Positions 11,012 through 22,525 of a DNA stretch of 64,000 bases are shown here, piece after piece. Numbering within the stretch: the first letter of the stretch is position 1; every line of letters begins with the position of its first letter. Under the pieces are notes generated by a model. The model did no database searches. It saw nothing but the letters and a program-made list of their open reading frames with translations, and was not told the DNA's origin. The stretch lies in assembly GCF_031755915.1 (NCBI RefSeq), contig NC_083380.1, positions 32,770,501 to 32,834,500 of the forward strand, read 5' to 3'. The translations under genes and the position numbers were made by a program. Source of the DNA: Ziziphus jujuba (taxonomy: Eukaryota; Streptophyta; Magnoliopsida; Rosales; Rhamnaceae).

Positions 11012-11130
11012 ATGAAGAGGGATATGATCAATCAGTTCCTCTTGTTTTTACTGGTAATCCTCTTATATCCATGTCTGTTCCATTCACATTTTACGCACCT
11101 GAATTCCACAATCATTACTGTCTCTAGTTA
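11012..11130 (+). pseudogene. LRR receptor-like protein, part 1 (signal peptide)
   Basis: N-terminal exon piece of a cell-surface leucine-rich-repeat receptor-like protein. ATG at 11012 opens a typical signal peptide: a basic start (MKRDM), then the hydrophobic stretch FLLFLLVILLYPCLF, then LNSTIITVSS. The frame is cut at 11130 by Gyp-2 and continues at 32932 in the same frame once the 21.8-kb insertion and the 5-bp target duplication are removed. Plant RLPs act at the plasma membrane in defence or development; which role this one had cannot be told. The gene is dead. Confidence 0.85.
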
Positions 11131-12269
11131 TGATACGAACCTAGGACGACCTGCTCCTAAACCCGTATTATATTAGCCCGGATCTTAATTAAGTTCAAGT
11201 TCTAATGGAATGGACCTCAACCCCTAACCAACCTGTGGTTAGAAACCTTGGTATAATGTAGACGCCACAATAGGGGATGGAAAACCTATTGATAAGTCAA
11301 GCTAAAACAACCAATTCTCTAATGGTGTTTTAGGTGTTCTCAAAGAACAAAGAGATAATTAATCTCACAAGTATTTTTTCAATCAAATCAAAGTTTTTAT
11401 TCATATTTAAAAAATAAGCCTTTTAAATAGGCTACAAAGCCACGAAATAAAACCCTAGAACATAAAGAAAACCAGCCACCACACATAAAGAAATCTAGTT
11501 GGCTGAAACTATACTTCCTTTTCTAATCTAAGTTTGATTAATTAATTCCTTTATATTAAATTAGGAATTAATTAATTTACAATGGAAAGAATAAAATAAA
11601 AACCTTCCTAAAGTTATTTTTCCAGAAAATAAATAAATAAAAGCCAAAAAGTAATAGTAGTTTCCTAAAACAAAAAGTAAAAACAAATTAGGAAACTAAA
11701 AATGCTAGCCTTTTTGATCAAGTTGATTTTGATCAATCTTTGACCTCTTTGAGCTTCAAATCAGCTTCTAGATGCTTTTTAGGATGCCAAATAAGCGGAA
11801 TATGAAGTCCCACACGTTGCCCATGCTTGGAAAAATAAGAAAAGGCTAATACAGTAAAATACAGTAAAGCCAGCAAGCAATACAGTAAATTCGGCCAAAT
11901 TGTTGAGGCTGTCCGTACAAGCCCTATTTGATTGCATTTGAGGATAATTTAACTTGATTCCATGACCTCTTAGGCATATGTATTGAACCCATAAAGCATT
12001 GGAACCATTTCATGCTTCCCGGACTCCAAAAATGTACCAAAACAGTCACCCGGGTCCGTATCGGCTTCCACCACTTGGATGCTTAGAATAGGCTTTGTAT
12101 CTTCAAGTATGGACAAGCACTGTTAAGATTAATTACCCCCTGTATAAATACTCCCAGGTTGTCCTTAAATCTCTTAATTTGAGCTCTTGTGATTGGCCTG
12201 GTCTTCATCTGTGTCGAGTCAGCACCCCAGCGGGTTATCGGTTGAGCGGGCTCGGGCGGAATCACATCA
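11131..12269 (-). repeat. Gyp-2 3' LTR
   Basis: 1139 bp, TGAT/ATCA ends. Differs from the 31788-32926 copy at roughly 1-2 percent of sites by eye. The first 150 bp on the minus strand are open and encode the pol C-terminal tail ([20 protein letters not shown]). Confidence 0.95.
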
Positions 12270-12283
12270 TTCCCCTCCTCTTG
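12270..12283 (-). other. Gyp-2 polypurine tract
   Basis: Minus-strand CAAGAGGAGGGGAA directly before the LTR start TGATGTGATT: the plus-strand DNA priming site. Confidence 0.85.
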
Positions 12284-13087
12284 AAAAGGATTTGTCCTCA
12301 AATCAAGATCATCACCTGCAGAAAAAGGAGTTAAATCAGCAACATTAAATGCAGCACTCATGTTATACTCACCCGGTAAATCAAGCTTGTAGGCATTCTT
12401 GTTATTCGGCTCCAAAACTTGAAAAAGTCCATCCATAGGCGGCATGAGCTTTGACTTTCTTTGTTTAGGAAACCTTTCCTTTCGTAAGTGCAACCAAACC
12501 AATTCTCCTGGGACAAACACTATTACAACAAAATCTAGAAATACATGCTCATTATGGTAAAAATTATACTTTTTAAAGTTAGTAAACAATATTTCCCAAA
12601 TTTTCAAATTACCACTAAGTAAAGCTCTCAACAATGCAGATAAAGCTCTATGCAATAAAGACATCTTTAAATAAGTATCTTTAAAATTCATGGTCAGCAA
12701 TGATTTCTTATTCATAATTACTTTATTAACATCACCAAAGCTAAGATAAAAATTTATATTTTTCCTTTCTTGTCTTCCTTTTCCTTTCTCACTCACGGCC
12801 ATCTCACCTTCCTCACTCTCGGCTTTTACACCAAATTTCTCACTCTTGGTTTCATTAAAATTTTTCCACACAACCTGAGTATTAGAAGACTTACCTTGGA
12901 CAGCAAGCTCACCTTGTCCCTCTTGATTGGATGGTAGTCCACTTGGAATTTCATTTGGTAAGACATCTCCAAATTCCTTCAAAAGAGAAATCATTGAACT
13001 TGGCAATTCAAGTTCTTCAAAGTTAGTTTGATCATTAAAATAATTTTCTTTATAAATGATGACCAGCAAAAGGTTTCTTACACTCAA
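12270..13087 (-). pseudogene. Gyp-2 scrambled pol remnant
   Basis: Open for 334 codons on the minus strand, reading into the 3' LTR to 12083. Compared with Gyp-1, its pieces are out of order: the RT lead-in ([18 protein letters not shown] to GLPS); a second copy of the linker (about 12925-12690, to [12 protein letters not shown]); an integrase piece ([18 protein letters not shown], about 12655-12597); an RT piece ([10 protein letters not shown] ... VFLDFVV, about 12595-12525); and the integrase C-terminus ([14 protein letters not shown], about 12520-12440). A distal tail ([13 protein letters not shown]) follows. RT palm, RNase H and integrase core are missing. The same order occurs in Gyp-3. 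Confidence 0.88.
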
Positions 13088-14673
13088 TAACCTTATTAAT
13101 ATCTCCTAAACTCAAATAAAAGTTGCTACTTAACCTTTCTTTTCTTTCTTTTTCTTTTTTCCCTTTGGATTGGCGCAAACCTTCAGATTTCTCTTCCTTC
13201 TCCAAGCTCTCGGGTTTGCCACTTTCTTTCCCCTCTCTTTCGTTTCTTCCTTGATCTTTCCACTCAATATGAGTCTTAGAAACCTTACCCTTATCAGCAA
13301 CCTCATTCTTACCTTCTTGAAAGGATGGTGAAGCCGTTGGTGCCATACTTGCTTTTTCCTTGAGCTTTTCGGCTTCTCTCCGTTGTTGCATTTGTAATTG
13401 GTCTTTGTAAACCTCTTTAGGAGATAATGGTTCCAGCTTGACCTTCTTCCCTTTAAACCTGAAAACAATACTATTTTCTCGACCAAAATGAGTAGCATCT
13501 TTATCAAATTGCCATGGCCTACCTAATAGTATATGTCCAGCAATCATGGGTACAATATCACATAAAACTACATCCTCATATCTACCTATACTAAATTTTA
13601 CTTTGGCTTGTTTGTTTACTTTCATCTCACCACTATCATTAAGCCATTGTAATCTATATGGTTCAGGATGTTTTATTGTTTTTAAGCCCAATTTATCAAC
13701 TACAAGGTTACTTATTACATTAGTACAACTTCTACTATCAATAATCATACTACAAATCTTACCTTGAATTTCACATCGGGTGTGGAAGATGTTCTCTCTT
13801 TGAATTTCGTCCTCATCTTTGTATGCAGCAAGTACTCTCCTAGAAAGCAAGTTTAATTCAGCATTGGATGCTTGCAAGGTTTCGGGTTCATCCTCCAAGT
13901 CCTCCTCCTCTTGCTTGGCTTCATCCTCCCTTTCTTCACTTTTCGATTCTAGCTTGTCATTGCCCTTTAACACCATGATTCTTCTATTCGGGCATTGGCT
14001 ATCAATGTGTCCTCCTCCTTGGCACTTGAAACACAAAACATCATGAGTTCTAGAAGGTTTAGGATCTAATTTTACCTCGTTCTTTGGTGCTTGGACAGAT
14101 TTGGTTCTAGTCTCCTTCCTTGGCCAGTTTGAACTTTCTTCTTTGACTTTCGGCTTTGGCTTGCTTTCATAGCTGGGATTGTTCCTCCAGCCACTAGAAT
14201 TGGACCTTCCACTGTTGGAAACACCTCCAAACCATGATCTTACACCCCTCCTCTTGAATTGATGCTCTAATTTAACAGCCACATGCAACATCTCCTCCAA
14301 TTCCATATATTGTTGCAATTCTAGTCGATTGGCTATTTCACGATTCAAACCACCAAGAAACCTTGCCATGGTTGCTTCCCTATCTTCATTCAAGTTCAAT
14401 CTCTTCATAAGCATCTCCATCTCCTTGTAATAATCCTCCATGGATCCATGTCCTTGAGATAAAGATTGAAGTCTTTGATGCAGCAACCTATGATAGTGTG
14501 ATGGTACGAATCGCTTCCGCATGGCTCCTTTCATTTGTCGCCATGTAGTAATCAAGTCATCACCAACTCTCCTTCGGGTGTTTTGCTCATTGGTCCACCA
14601 TTGGAGTGCATAATGGCCAAACTCCATTGCTGCCAATTTCACCTTCTTAGCCTCCGAATAATTATGGCGGTCA
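13050..14673 (-). pseudogene. gag-pro: Gyp-2 gag C-terminal part and protease
   Basis: One long minus-strand frame. Gag core (RHNYSEAKKVKL, YALQWWTNEQ, HYHRLLHQRLQSL), zinc knuckle CFKCQGGGHIDSQC (near 13990-14035), acidic tail, then protease. At the codon where Gyp-1 and Gyp-3 have TAA, this copy has CAA (13911-13913), so gag and protease are fused. The protease motif reads IIDSRSCTNVIS (13731-13739), with Arg in place of the active-site Gly. The linker follows (SEGLRQSKGKK), and the frame shifts near 13060-13087 into the scrambled pol. Confidence 0.9.
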
Positions 14674-14678
14674 AATAT

Positions 14679-17647
14679 TGTCAGGACCCGTCCAGAATTC
14701 CTTCCCCGGAACCCTAGACAGCCCTGATCCCAGGGAAACCCTACCGAACTCTCCAACGGAAAATCCGGCAGAGCCTCCCCTAAGGGATTTACTTACCACA
14801 AACTACCTGCACTGAAAACACACTTCTATACTCATTTCCTTATTCCTCCCACAAACTACAAGCTGATTCCACAAATTCCAGCACTGCTCAAAAGCAACAA
14901 CAATCCAGTGCACAAATAAAACAGAAGTATCCCAATAGTATACAGAGCTTTAAGAAGTGCTAAACAACAGAAATACAACAAGTCTGAAAGAAATAATACA
15001 CTGAAATGAAAGAGTACAGAGTACTTCTCGAAACACAACAGCAGCGGAAAACTTGGTTCGCTCCGGAAGAACGTCTACCACCACTTGCACCTAAGGGAAC
15101 AGAATTTAAGAGTGTGAGATGCTAATCATCTCCGTGAGTAACTCGAACTACTGAACACCTTTTAATAATAATAATAAAATAATAACAATTTAGGAGTGGA
15201 ACAAATACCAACAATTAATAAATAAATAATAATAACCTTTGGAAAATAATGATTTCCCTCAAAACTCTCACCAATCGCTCCGTTTGAAATGTTCCCTTTT
15301 TAAAACCTTTTCGCAAAACCCGATGTACATACCTCCCAAAAAAAACAAGGGATTAAACCAGTTGATACACAATAAATAAATAGAAAACATACCCCAAATA
15401 TATAATAAAAATATAATAAATTATAGTAAATAATTTTGAACACCTTTGGGGTTTAAACCATTATTTGCAATTTACACCAACGATTACACCTGACGCACCA
15501 CACCATATACCGGTGATGCCCTCCGATACCCAGCGTCCTGAGCACCGACTGGCGGGGGGTTAAAGAGAGAAACCTGCAGCGGTCACTTCGGCGTCCCGAC
15601 AGTACCGACTGCTAAAAAAACCATCACCCGGCCAAGGAGGGGGGCGGCTGTGGCCAATAACAACTTGCCTGCCCACGGTCCAATGGCAACTCACGGGTGA
15701 AGTAATAACCGCACGCTAAACCACATAATAACCGCGTGCTAAACCACGTGTCCATACACCATACACCATACACCAGAACACCAATACTGTATGAGTGCGT
15801 CTAAAAATAACCATTAACAACCAACCGTACCGTTTTTCCAAAATTTCACAAAACACCATCCCACATATTTTTATTTAAACAACCCGGTACGAAACATCGA
15901 TAATCAACAAACCACAATTTTCCTCGAAATACGAGATGCAACCATAAAAATACCACGGGCACAATTTATAAATTTAACCAAATATTTTCGTAAAATATTT
16001 AACCCAATTATGCCCGAGAAATCACATTTGAAACCACGTAAAATTAATACCGAACATACATTGCTCATGCATAACAAATAAATTAAATTAAACCGCATTA
16101 AAACCATAATTAAACCACACCACATGAGCATAATTTAAATACTAAATTAAATACCAATTAAATTTAATTAATTGCCCAAAATAATTTTTGAAGGTGGGTC
16201 ACTCACCTGGAGCACGCAAATCAACTAAGATCCTCCTCGGGATCAACTCCGCTACTCGTGCGTGCACCTAAACAACCACAGTGCACAAACCAAAAATATT
16301 AATATTTTATTCGGATAATTCCCAAATGGATACCCGGGGAGCGAACACCAAGCGACATCTAAAGGGTTACAAGTTATATACCGAATCGAAGCTAGCATGA
16401 TGAGGATCACGGATTCGGTCTTACTTTCCGGTGATCGGACCCGACGGGGTCGGAATCTCGCCGGAAAGCTTTTCGAGTTTTGGCTCCGTAATTCTCCCAA
16501 ACCGTCGCGAATTGGCGGAAACGGAAGTCGGATTCGGGTTCAGGAGGTCGAACACTGCGGACTGGAGCTGGCCGGAATTTCGGGTACTCGCCGGAACAGT
16601 ACTTTCCGGCGAGCCACCGCGGTTACCGGCAACCGTCGCCGGCGGCGGCGCGTGCGGTGGCCGTTGGTGGTGAAATTTTGCAGACTTGTAGATCGTGAGG
16701 AGAGCAACCCAACGGGACCGGCGGTGAGCAAAACGGAGGTCGGACGGCGGAGAAATCACCGATTGAAGATTTCCGGCCCCTCGCCGGAAAATGCTCCGAT
16801 CCCGGCGCGTCGGTGGTCCGATGGCCGTGATTTTTGGTGGGTCGGCCAGACTTGAGGAGAGGATCAAGGCTACCTGGCGCGTGAACTGTAGATCGGCTGG
16901 AACAGGGTCGATTCGCGGTGGCCGGCGGTGGAGGGGTAAAAGTCGCCGCCGATCTTCGGACGTCCGATCCGGGCGCGTCCGGCGGCCGTTCGTCGTAAAA
17001 TTTGGAGGTTTTGCCGGAAATGAGGAGGGGAACGTTGCTGGCCGGCGCATGCACAGTAACTCGGCCGGAACAGTGCAAACATTCCGGTGGCCGGCGGTCC
17101 TCTCTCTCTCTTTCTCTCTCCTCTCTCTCTTTCTCTCTCTTCCCCGAGACTTTTAACAAATAAAAACCCCTGTGTGACACTGTTCATGCCACGTGGACCA
17201 ATCAGAAGCTGACACGTGGTGTTTTACTGTTCACCGACCCAAAAACATTAAAATAATACGGTATCCGGTAAACTTCAAACGTCCATAACTTTTTAACCGG
17301 ATGTCCGTTTTGAGCGTGCCGCTAGTCTGTGAACTCGTATCGACGAGCACTTCACAACCATGCACGAGTCAAAGCTCATTTCCCCATAAACAAAAAGTCA
17401 ACTCCGGCACCCCTTGGACAGTTTGGACCGCAACTTGTTTCGTCCATAACTTTCAAACCGTAGCTCCGTTTTTGACGTGCTACCAGCCTACGAACTCGTG
17501 GCATCGTGCACTTCGCCACGGTACCCTAGTCAACTCAAAATTCACACTGAGTCAAAAAGTCAACTTTTTACCCCTTCGGTCAACGGTCAACGGTCAACCT
17601 CGGTCAACGTGCACGGATTTCGGTGCGATTTGGGACGGGGTGTTACA
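14679..17647. mobile_element. BigLTR-1: 2.97-kb solo LTR
   Basis: Starts TGTCAGGACCCGTCC and ends GGGACGGGGTGTTACA, flanked by the exact 5-bp duplication AATAT (14674-14678 and 17648-17652) inside Gyp-2 gag. Its reverse complement matches BigLTR-2 (54563-57836) at the ends and in internal blocks. No gag, pol, PBS or PPT inside, so a solo LTR is the simplest reading. Its size and TGTAACACCCC start (reverse strand) recall large gypsy LTRs such as Tekay/Del; that is an inference. 16400-17100 is GC-rich with overlapping open frames on both strands that I do not regard as genes. Confidence 0.85.
17098..17142. repeat. (TC)n microsatellite in BigLTR-1
   Basis: CT-rich simple repeat, TCTCTCTCTC with occasional extra T. 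Confidence 0.9.
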
Positions 17648-17652
17648 AATAT

Positions 17653-18089
17653 CATCTCCATTTTTTCTTCCCACTCCAAATATGCTTCGGGTTCACTTTT
17701 TCCCATGAATGGTGGGATGTTGATCTTGATATTGCTAAGATTGTCATCTGTTTCTTCCCTCCTATATCTTCCATGGCCAGCTCTATCTTGGACAGCAAAA
17801 GTTTCGTCCATACCTTCCTCAAAGTCTCCACCGAATGGCTCCTCATCAAATTCCTCTCTCGATCTTTCGCGACCTCCTCGTCCTCCATGGAATTCTTGCC
17901 TATTTCTTGTGTTTGGAATTCCTTGGGAAACTTCTAGCCTTCCCATCCTTTGATTCACATGCTCAACTTGAGCACTAACCCGCTGTATTGACTCCAAAAC
18001 AACTCTCATGTCCACTTGGTCTCCGCTCCCGGTAGCTCGGACATTGCCATGGAATGCTACGGACTCTTTCTCATTGATCCTCAAGGGTG
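17653..18089 (-). pseudogene. gag: Gyp-2 gag N-terminal part
   Basis: Minus-strand piece between BigLTR-1 and Cop-2: DPPLRINEKESVAFHG, RATGSGDQVDMR, HVNQRMGRLEVS, FGGDFEEGMDE, NIKINIPPFMGK, WEEKMEMIF. The preceding residues of gag lie beyond Cop-2 at 30598-30628, and the following ones lie beyond BigLTR-1 from 14673. Confidence 0.9.
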
Positions 18090-18094
18090 GATCT

Positions 18095-19132
18095 TGTTGG
18101 GGTGAGAAGGTTATGACTAAGAGCAAGCTAGCTTGAAGTGTTAGCAACAAGCAAGCTTTTGGTGATGCTCTTGGGAATGGTTGTGTGTGAGTTGTGTTTT
18201 TAGGTTTTGGTTATGGTGTTTTCTGGTTTTTAGGGTTCCTAAAGTGTTCTAAGGTGTTGAAGAAGAGATAAGAAGAAGAGGAACATGTTGGCTTTTTGAA
18301 AAATGAGGCTTGGATGTGTAGCCATTTCATTCATTTTACAATATAAGCTTGAAATTACAACTAGTTCACACATGCCAAGCATGTGAGCTTACAAAATGAG
18401 TAAAGTATTTGAAATTTAAAAAGTAAAATGGTCAACACCTAACTTTTCATACACAAAAGAGTCAAAAACCAGCTGCAACATGTCTATTCCAAATATAGTA
18501 AAAAGTGGCACATGGTTTTGAACTAAGTTCCTATTGTTTAACTAGTTTGGGTAAACAACCAAACTAGCTTCACCTACTTAGTTCCCCTTTGTATCTGCTT
18601 ATGAAACTTGGTTTGAAGCATCCTTGGTCATCAATAAATATTGTTCCAAGAGCTAGGAAAGTTCTGGGACCGGACCATGGGCCAAACAGCTCCAAAACTG
18701 GCCCATACTCTGCATACTGGGCCCATCAGATACAGCAATCTGTTTGGAATAGAAAATGGACTTTCCCATGTCATTTGGACCTGAAATTTGAACCATAGTC
18801 TTCTATATATGTCTGTAGACATCTCTCCCAATTTCAGCCCAAAACTCCATTTGCAACCGGAGATATAAGATAAATAGTGGAGCTATGTTGCTAGAAATTA
18901 TGAATCCAGTACCATAGGCATTTCAAGCATAACATTCCTACTCTTTTGTGCATAATTTTGCCTATAATTTTGCATACATAACTTAGGCACAAAAAATTAT
19001 CAAAATATACCTTGCATAAATTAAAACATACAAAAAAAATATAAACTCATAAAAGGAAATGATTTGATACCAAGGTGTGCATGCTAGCCGGTGACATGCA
19101 CCGTCAAGTGGCAAAATTGCCACACTTCAACA
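18095..19132 (-). repeat. Cop-2 3' LTR
   Basis: 1038 bp. On the minus strand it starts TGTTGAAGTGTGGCAATTTTG and ends CTCACCCCAACA. Confidence 0.95.
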
Positions 19133-19742
19133 CTCCTCCTTGGCAATTTTGTATGAGACATTGAGAAGTCCTCTCAATATCTCAAATCTCTTCTTTCCCA
19201 ATGGCTTGGTGAAGATATCCGCCAAATTCTCCTCGAAAGTCACATACTCCAACTTCACTTCACCATTTGCTTCAAATTCCCTTAAGGAATGATACTTGAC
19301 CGGTATGTGCTTGGTCCTCCCATGTTGGACTGGATTTTGAGCAATTGCTATTGCTGAAGTATTGTCACACAATATTACCGTGGCTTCCTCTTGCTTCAAG
19401 CTCAAGTCCTCCAATAATTTCCTAAGCCAAACACCTTGATTAGCACAACTTGAGCAAGCAATATACTCGGCTTCCGCGGTGCTTTGTGCAACGGTTTGTT
19501 GCTTCTTGGAATTCCATGAGAAATGACCATTTCCAAGAGTGTAAATGTAGCCCGATGTGCTCTTGCTATCATCCAAAGAACCAGCCCAATCACTATCACT
19601 ATAACCAAGCAAAGCTTCATTCATGCCATCCTTGTACCATATACAAAAATCACTAGTACCTTTCAAATACCTTAGGATTCTTTTTGCACAACTAAGATGA
19701 TTTTGTGATGGACTATGCATAAATCTTGGCAAAACAACCACA
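19127..19742 (-). pseudogene. Cop-2 RNase H and pol end
   Basis: Copia RNase H, continuing the frame broken by Gyp-3 after TRPDIMFS. Visible: RILRYLKGTSD, YSDSDWAGSLDDSKSTSGY, AQSTAEAEYIA, LCDNTSAIAIAQNP, HGRTKHIPVKYH and ADIFTKPLGKKRF. The stop codon falls 4-6 bases inside the LTR (TGTTGA), after a purine tract complementary to CTCCTCCTTGG (19133-19143), the likely PPT. The stretch itself is intact. Confidence 0.92.
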
Positions 19743-19747
19743 CTAAA

Positions 19748-20884
19748 TGATACAAACCTAGGACGACATGCTCCTAAACCCGTATTATATTAGCCCGGAT
19801 CTTTAATTAAGTTCAAGTTCTAATGGAATGGACCTCACCCCCTAACCAACCTGTGGTTAGAAACCTTGGTATAATGTAGACGCCACAATAGGGGATGGAA
19901 AACCTATTGATAAGTCAAGCTAAAACAACCAATTCTCTAATGGTGTTTTAGGTGTTCTCAAAGAACAAAGAGATAATTAATCTCACAGGTATTTTCTTAA
20001 TCAAATCAAAGTTTTTTTCATATTGAAAAATAAGCCTTTAAATAGGCTACAAAGCCACGAAATAAAACCCTAAAAATAAAGAAAAACCAGCCACCACACA
20101 TAAAGAAACCTAGTTGACTGAAAGTATACTTCCTTTCCTAATCTAAGTTTGATTAATTAATTCCTTTATATTAAATTAGGAATTAATTAATTTACAATGG
20201 AAAGAATAAAATAAAAACCTTCCTAAAGTTATTTTTCCAGAAAATAAATAAATAAAAACCAAAAAGTAATGGTAGTTTCCTAAAACAAAAAGTAAAAACA
20301 AATTAGGAAACTAAAAATGCTAGCCTTTTTGATCAAGTTGACTTTGATCAATCTTTGACCTCTTTGAGCTTCAAATCAGCTTCTAGATGATTTTTAGGAT
20401 GCCAACTAAGCTGAATATGAAGTCCCACACGTTGCCCATGCTTGAAAAAATAAGAAAAGGCTAATACAGTAAAATACAGTAAAGCCAGCCAGCAATACAA
20501 CAAATTCGGCCAAATTGTTGATGCTGTCCGTACAAGCCCTTTTGAATTGCATTTAAGGCTGATTTAACTTGATTCCATGACCTCTTAGGCATATGTATTG
20601 AACCCATAAAGCATTGGAACCATTTCATGCTTCCCAGACTCCAAAAATGTACCAAAACCGTCACCCGGGTCCGTATCGGCTTCCACCACTTGGATGCTTC
20701 GAATAGGCTTTGTATCTTCAAGTATGGACAAGCTCTGTTGAGATTGATTACCCTCTGTATAAATACTCCCAGGTTGCCCTTAAATCTCTTAATTTCAGCT
20801 CTTGTGATTGGCCTAGTCTTCATCCATGTCGAGTCAGCACCCCAGCGGGTTATCGGTGGAGTGGGCTCGGGCAGAATCACATCA
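19748..20884 (-). repeat. Gyp-3 3' LTR
   Basis: 1137 bp, TGAT/ATCA ends, nearly identical to 24918-26053. Confidence 0.95.
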
Positions 20885-20898
20885 TTCCCCTCCTCTTG
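20885..20898 (-). other. Gyp-3 polypurine tract
   Basis: Same purine run as in Gyp-2, adjacent to the LTR. Confidence 0.85.
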
Positions 20899-21775
20899 AA
20901 AAGGATTTGTCCTCAAATCAAGATCATCACCTGCAGAAAAAGGAGTTAAATCAGCAACATTAAATGCAGTACTCATGTTATACTCACCCGGTAAATCAAG
21001 CTTGTAGGCATTCTTGTTATTCGGCTCCAAAACTTGAAAAAGTCCATCCATAGGCGGCATGAGCTTTGACTTTCTTTGTTTAGGAAACCTTTCCTTTCGT
21101 AAGTGCAACCAAACCAATTCTCCTGGGTCAAACACTATTACAACAAAATCTAGAAATACATGCTCATTATGGTAAAAATTACACTTTTTAAAGTTAGCAA
21201 ACAATATTTCCCAAATTTTCAAATTGCCACTAAGTAAAGCTCTCAACAATGCAGATAAAGTTCTATGCAATAAAGACATCTTTAAATAAGTATCTTTAAA
21301 ATTCATGGTCAGCAATGATTTCTTATTCATAATTACTTTATTAACATCACCAAAGCTAAGATAAAAATTTATATTCTTCCTTTCTTGTCTTCCTTTTCCT
21401 TTCTCACTCAATGCCATCTCACCTTCCTCACTCTCGGCTTTTGCACCAAATTTGTCACTCTTGGTTTTATTAAAATCTTTCCACACAACCTGAGTATTAG
21501 AAGACTTACCTTGGATAGCAAGCTTACCTTTTCCCTCTTGATTGGATGGTAGTCCACTTGGAATTTCATTTGGGAAGACATCTCCAAATTCCTTCAAAAG
21601 AGAAATCATTGAACTTGGCAATTCAAGTTCTTCAATTTTAGTTTGATCATTAAAATAATTTTCTTTATAAATCATGGCCGGCAAAGGTTTCTTACTCTCA
21701 ATAAACTTATTAATATTCCCTAAACTCAAATAAAAGTTGCTACTTGACCTTTCTTTTCTTTCTTTTCCTTTTTCC
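20885..21775 (-). pseudogene. Gyp-3 scrambled pol remnant
   Basis: Same mosaic as Gyp-2, in a frame that stays open through the PPT into the 3' LTR (ORF end at 20461). Order: RT lead-in ([12 protein letters not shown] to IPSGLPS); back-jump at about 21543 to a second linker copy ending [12 protein letters not shown]; jump at about 21280 to an integrase piece ([18 protein letters not shown]); jump at about 21211 to an RT piece ([18 protein letters not shown]); then the integrase C-terminus ([11 protein letters not shown]) at about 21135-21055, and a tail ([15 protein letters not shown]). No complete catalytic domain. The frame is displaced from the protease frame by an indel near 21770. Confidence 0.9.
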
Positions 21776-22525
21776 CCCCTTGGATTGGCGCAAACCTTCG
21801 GATTTTTCTTCCTTCTGCAAGCTCTCGGGTTTGCCACTTTCTTTCCCCTCTCTTTTGGCTTTCCCTTGATCTTTCCACTCAATATGAGCCTTAGAAACCT
21901 TACCTTGATCAGCAACCTCATTCTTACCTTCTTGAAAGGATGGTGAAGCCGTTGGTGCCATACTTGTTTTTTCCTTGAGCTTTTTGGCTTCTCTCCTTTG
22001 TTGCAGTTGTAATTGGTCTTTGTAAACCTCTTTAGGAGATAATGGTTCCAGCTTGGCCTTCTTCCCTTTGAACCTGAAAACAATACTATTTTCTCGACCA
22101 AAATGAGTAGCATCTTTATCAAATTGCCATGGCCTACCTAATAGTATATGTCCAGCAATCATGGGTACAATATCACATAAGACTACATCCTCATATCTAC
22201 CTATACTAAATTTTACTTTGGCTTGTTTGTTTACTTTCATCTCACCATTATCATTAAGCCATTGTAATCTATATGGTTTAGGATGTTTTATTGTTTTTAA
22301 GCCTAATTTATCAACTACAAGGTTACTTATTACATTAGTACAACTTCTACTATCAATAATCATACTACAAATCTTACCTTGAATTTCACATCGGGTGTGG
22401 AAGATGTTCTCTCTTTGAATTTCATCCTCATCTTTGTATGCAGCAAGTACTCTCCTAGAAAGCAAGTTTAATTCAGTATTGGATGCTTGCAAGGTTTCGG
22501 GTTCATCCTCCAAGTCCTCCTCCTC
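21740..22525 (-). pseudogene. pro: Gyp-3 protease and linker
   Basis: Follows the gag stop in the same frame. ELNLLSRRVLAAYKDEDE, then the retropepsin motif IIDSRSCTNVIS (22346-22354; Arg instead of Gly), IVPMIAGHILLGRPWQF and a Lys-rich linker. DSR is expected to abolish aspartic-protease activity, because the Gly of D-S/T-G forms part of the catalytic loop. Confidence 0.88.

Noticed and set aside
16397..17187. Overlapping open frames of 100-200 codons on both strands
   Set aside because: They lie in the GC-rich block of BigLTR-1, overlap each other in several frames, are low-complexity (Arg/Pro/Gly-rich) and have no domain. GC content explains the lack of stops.
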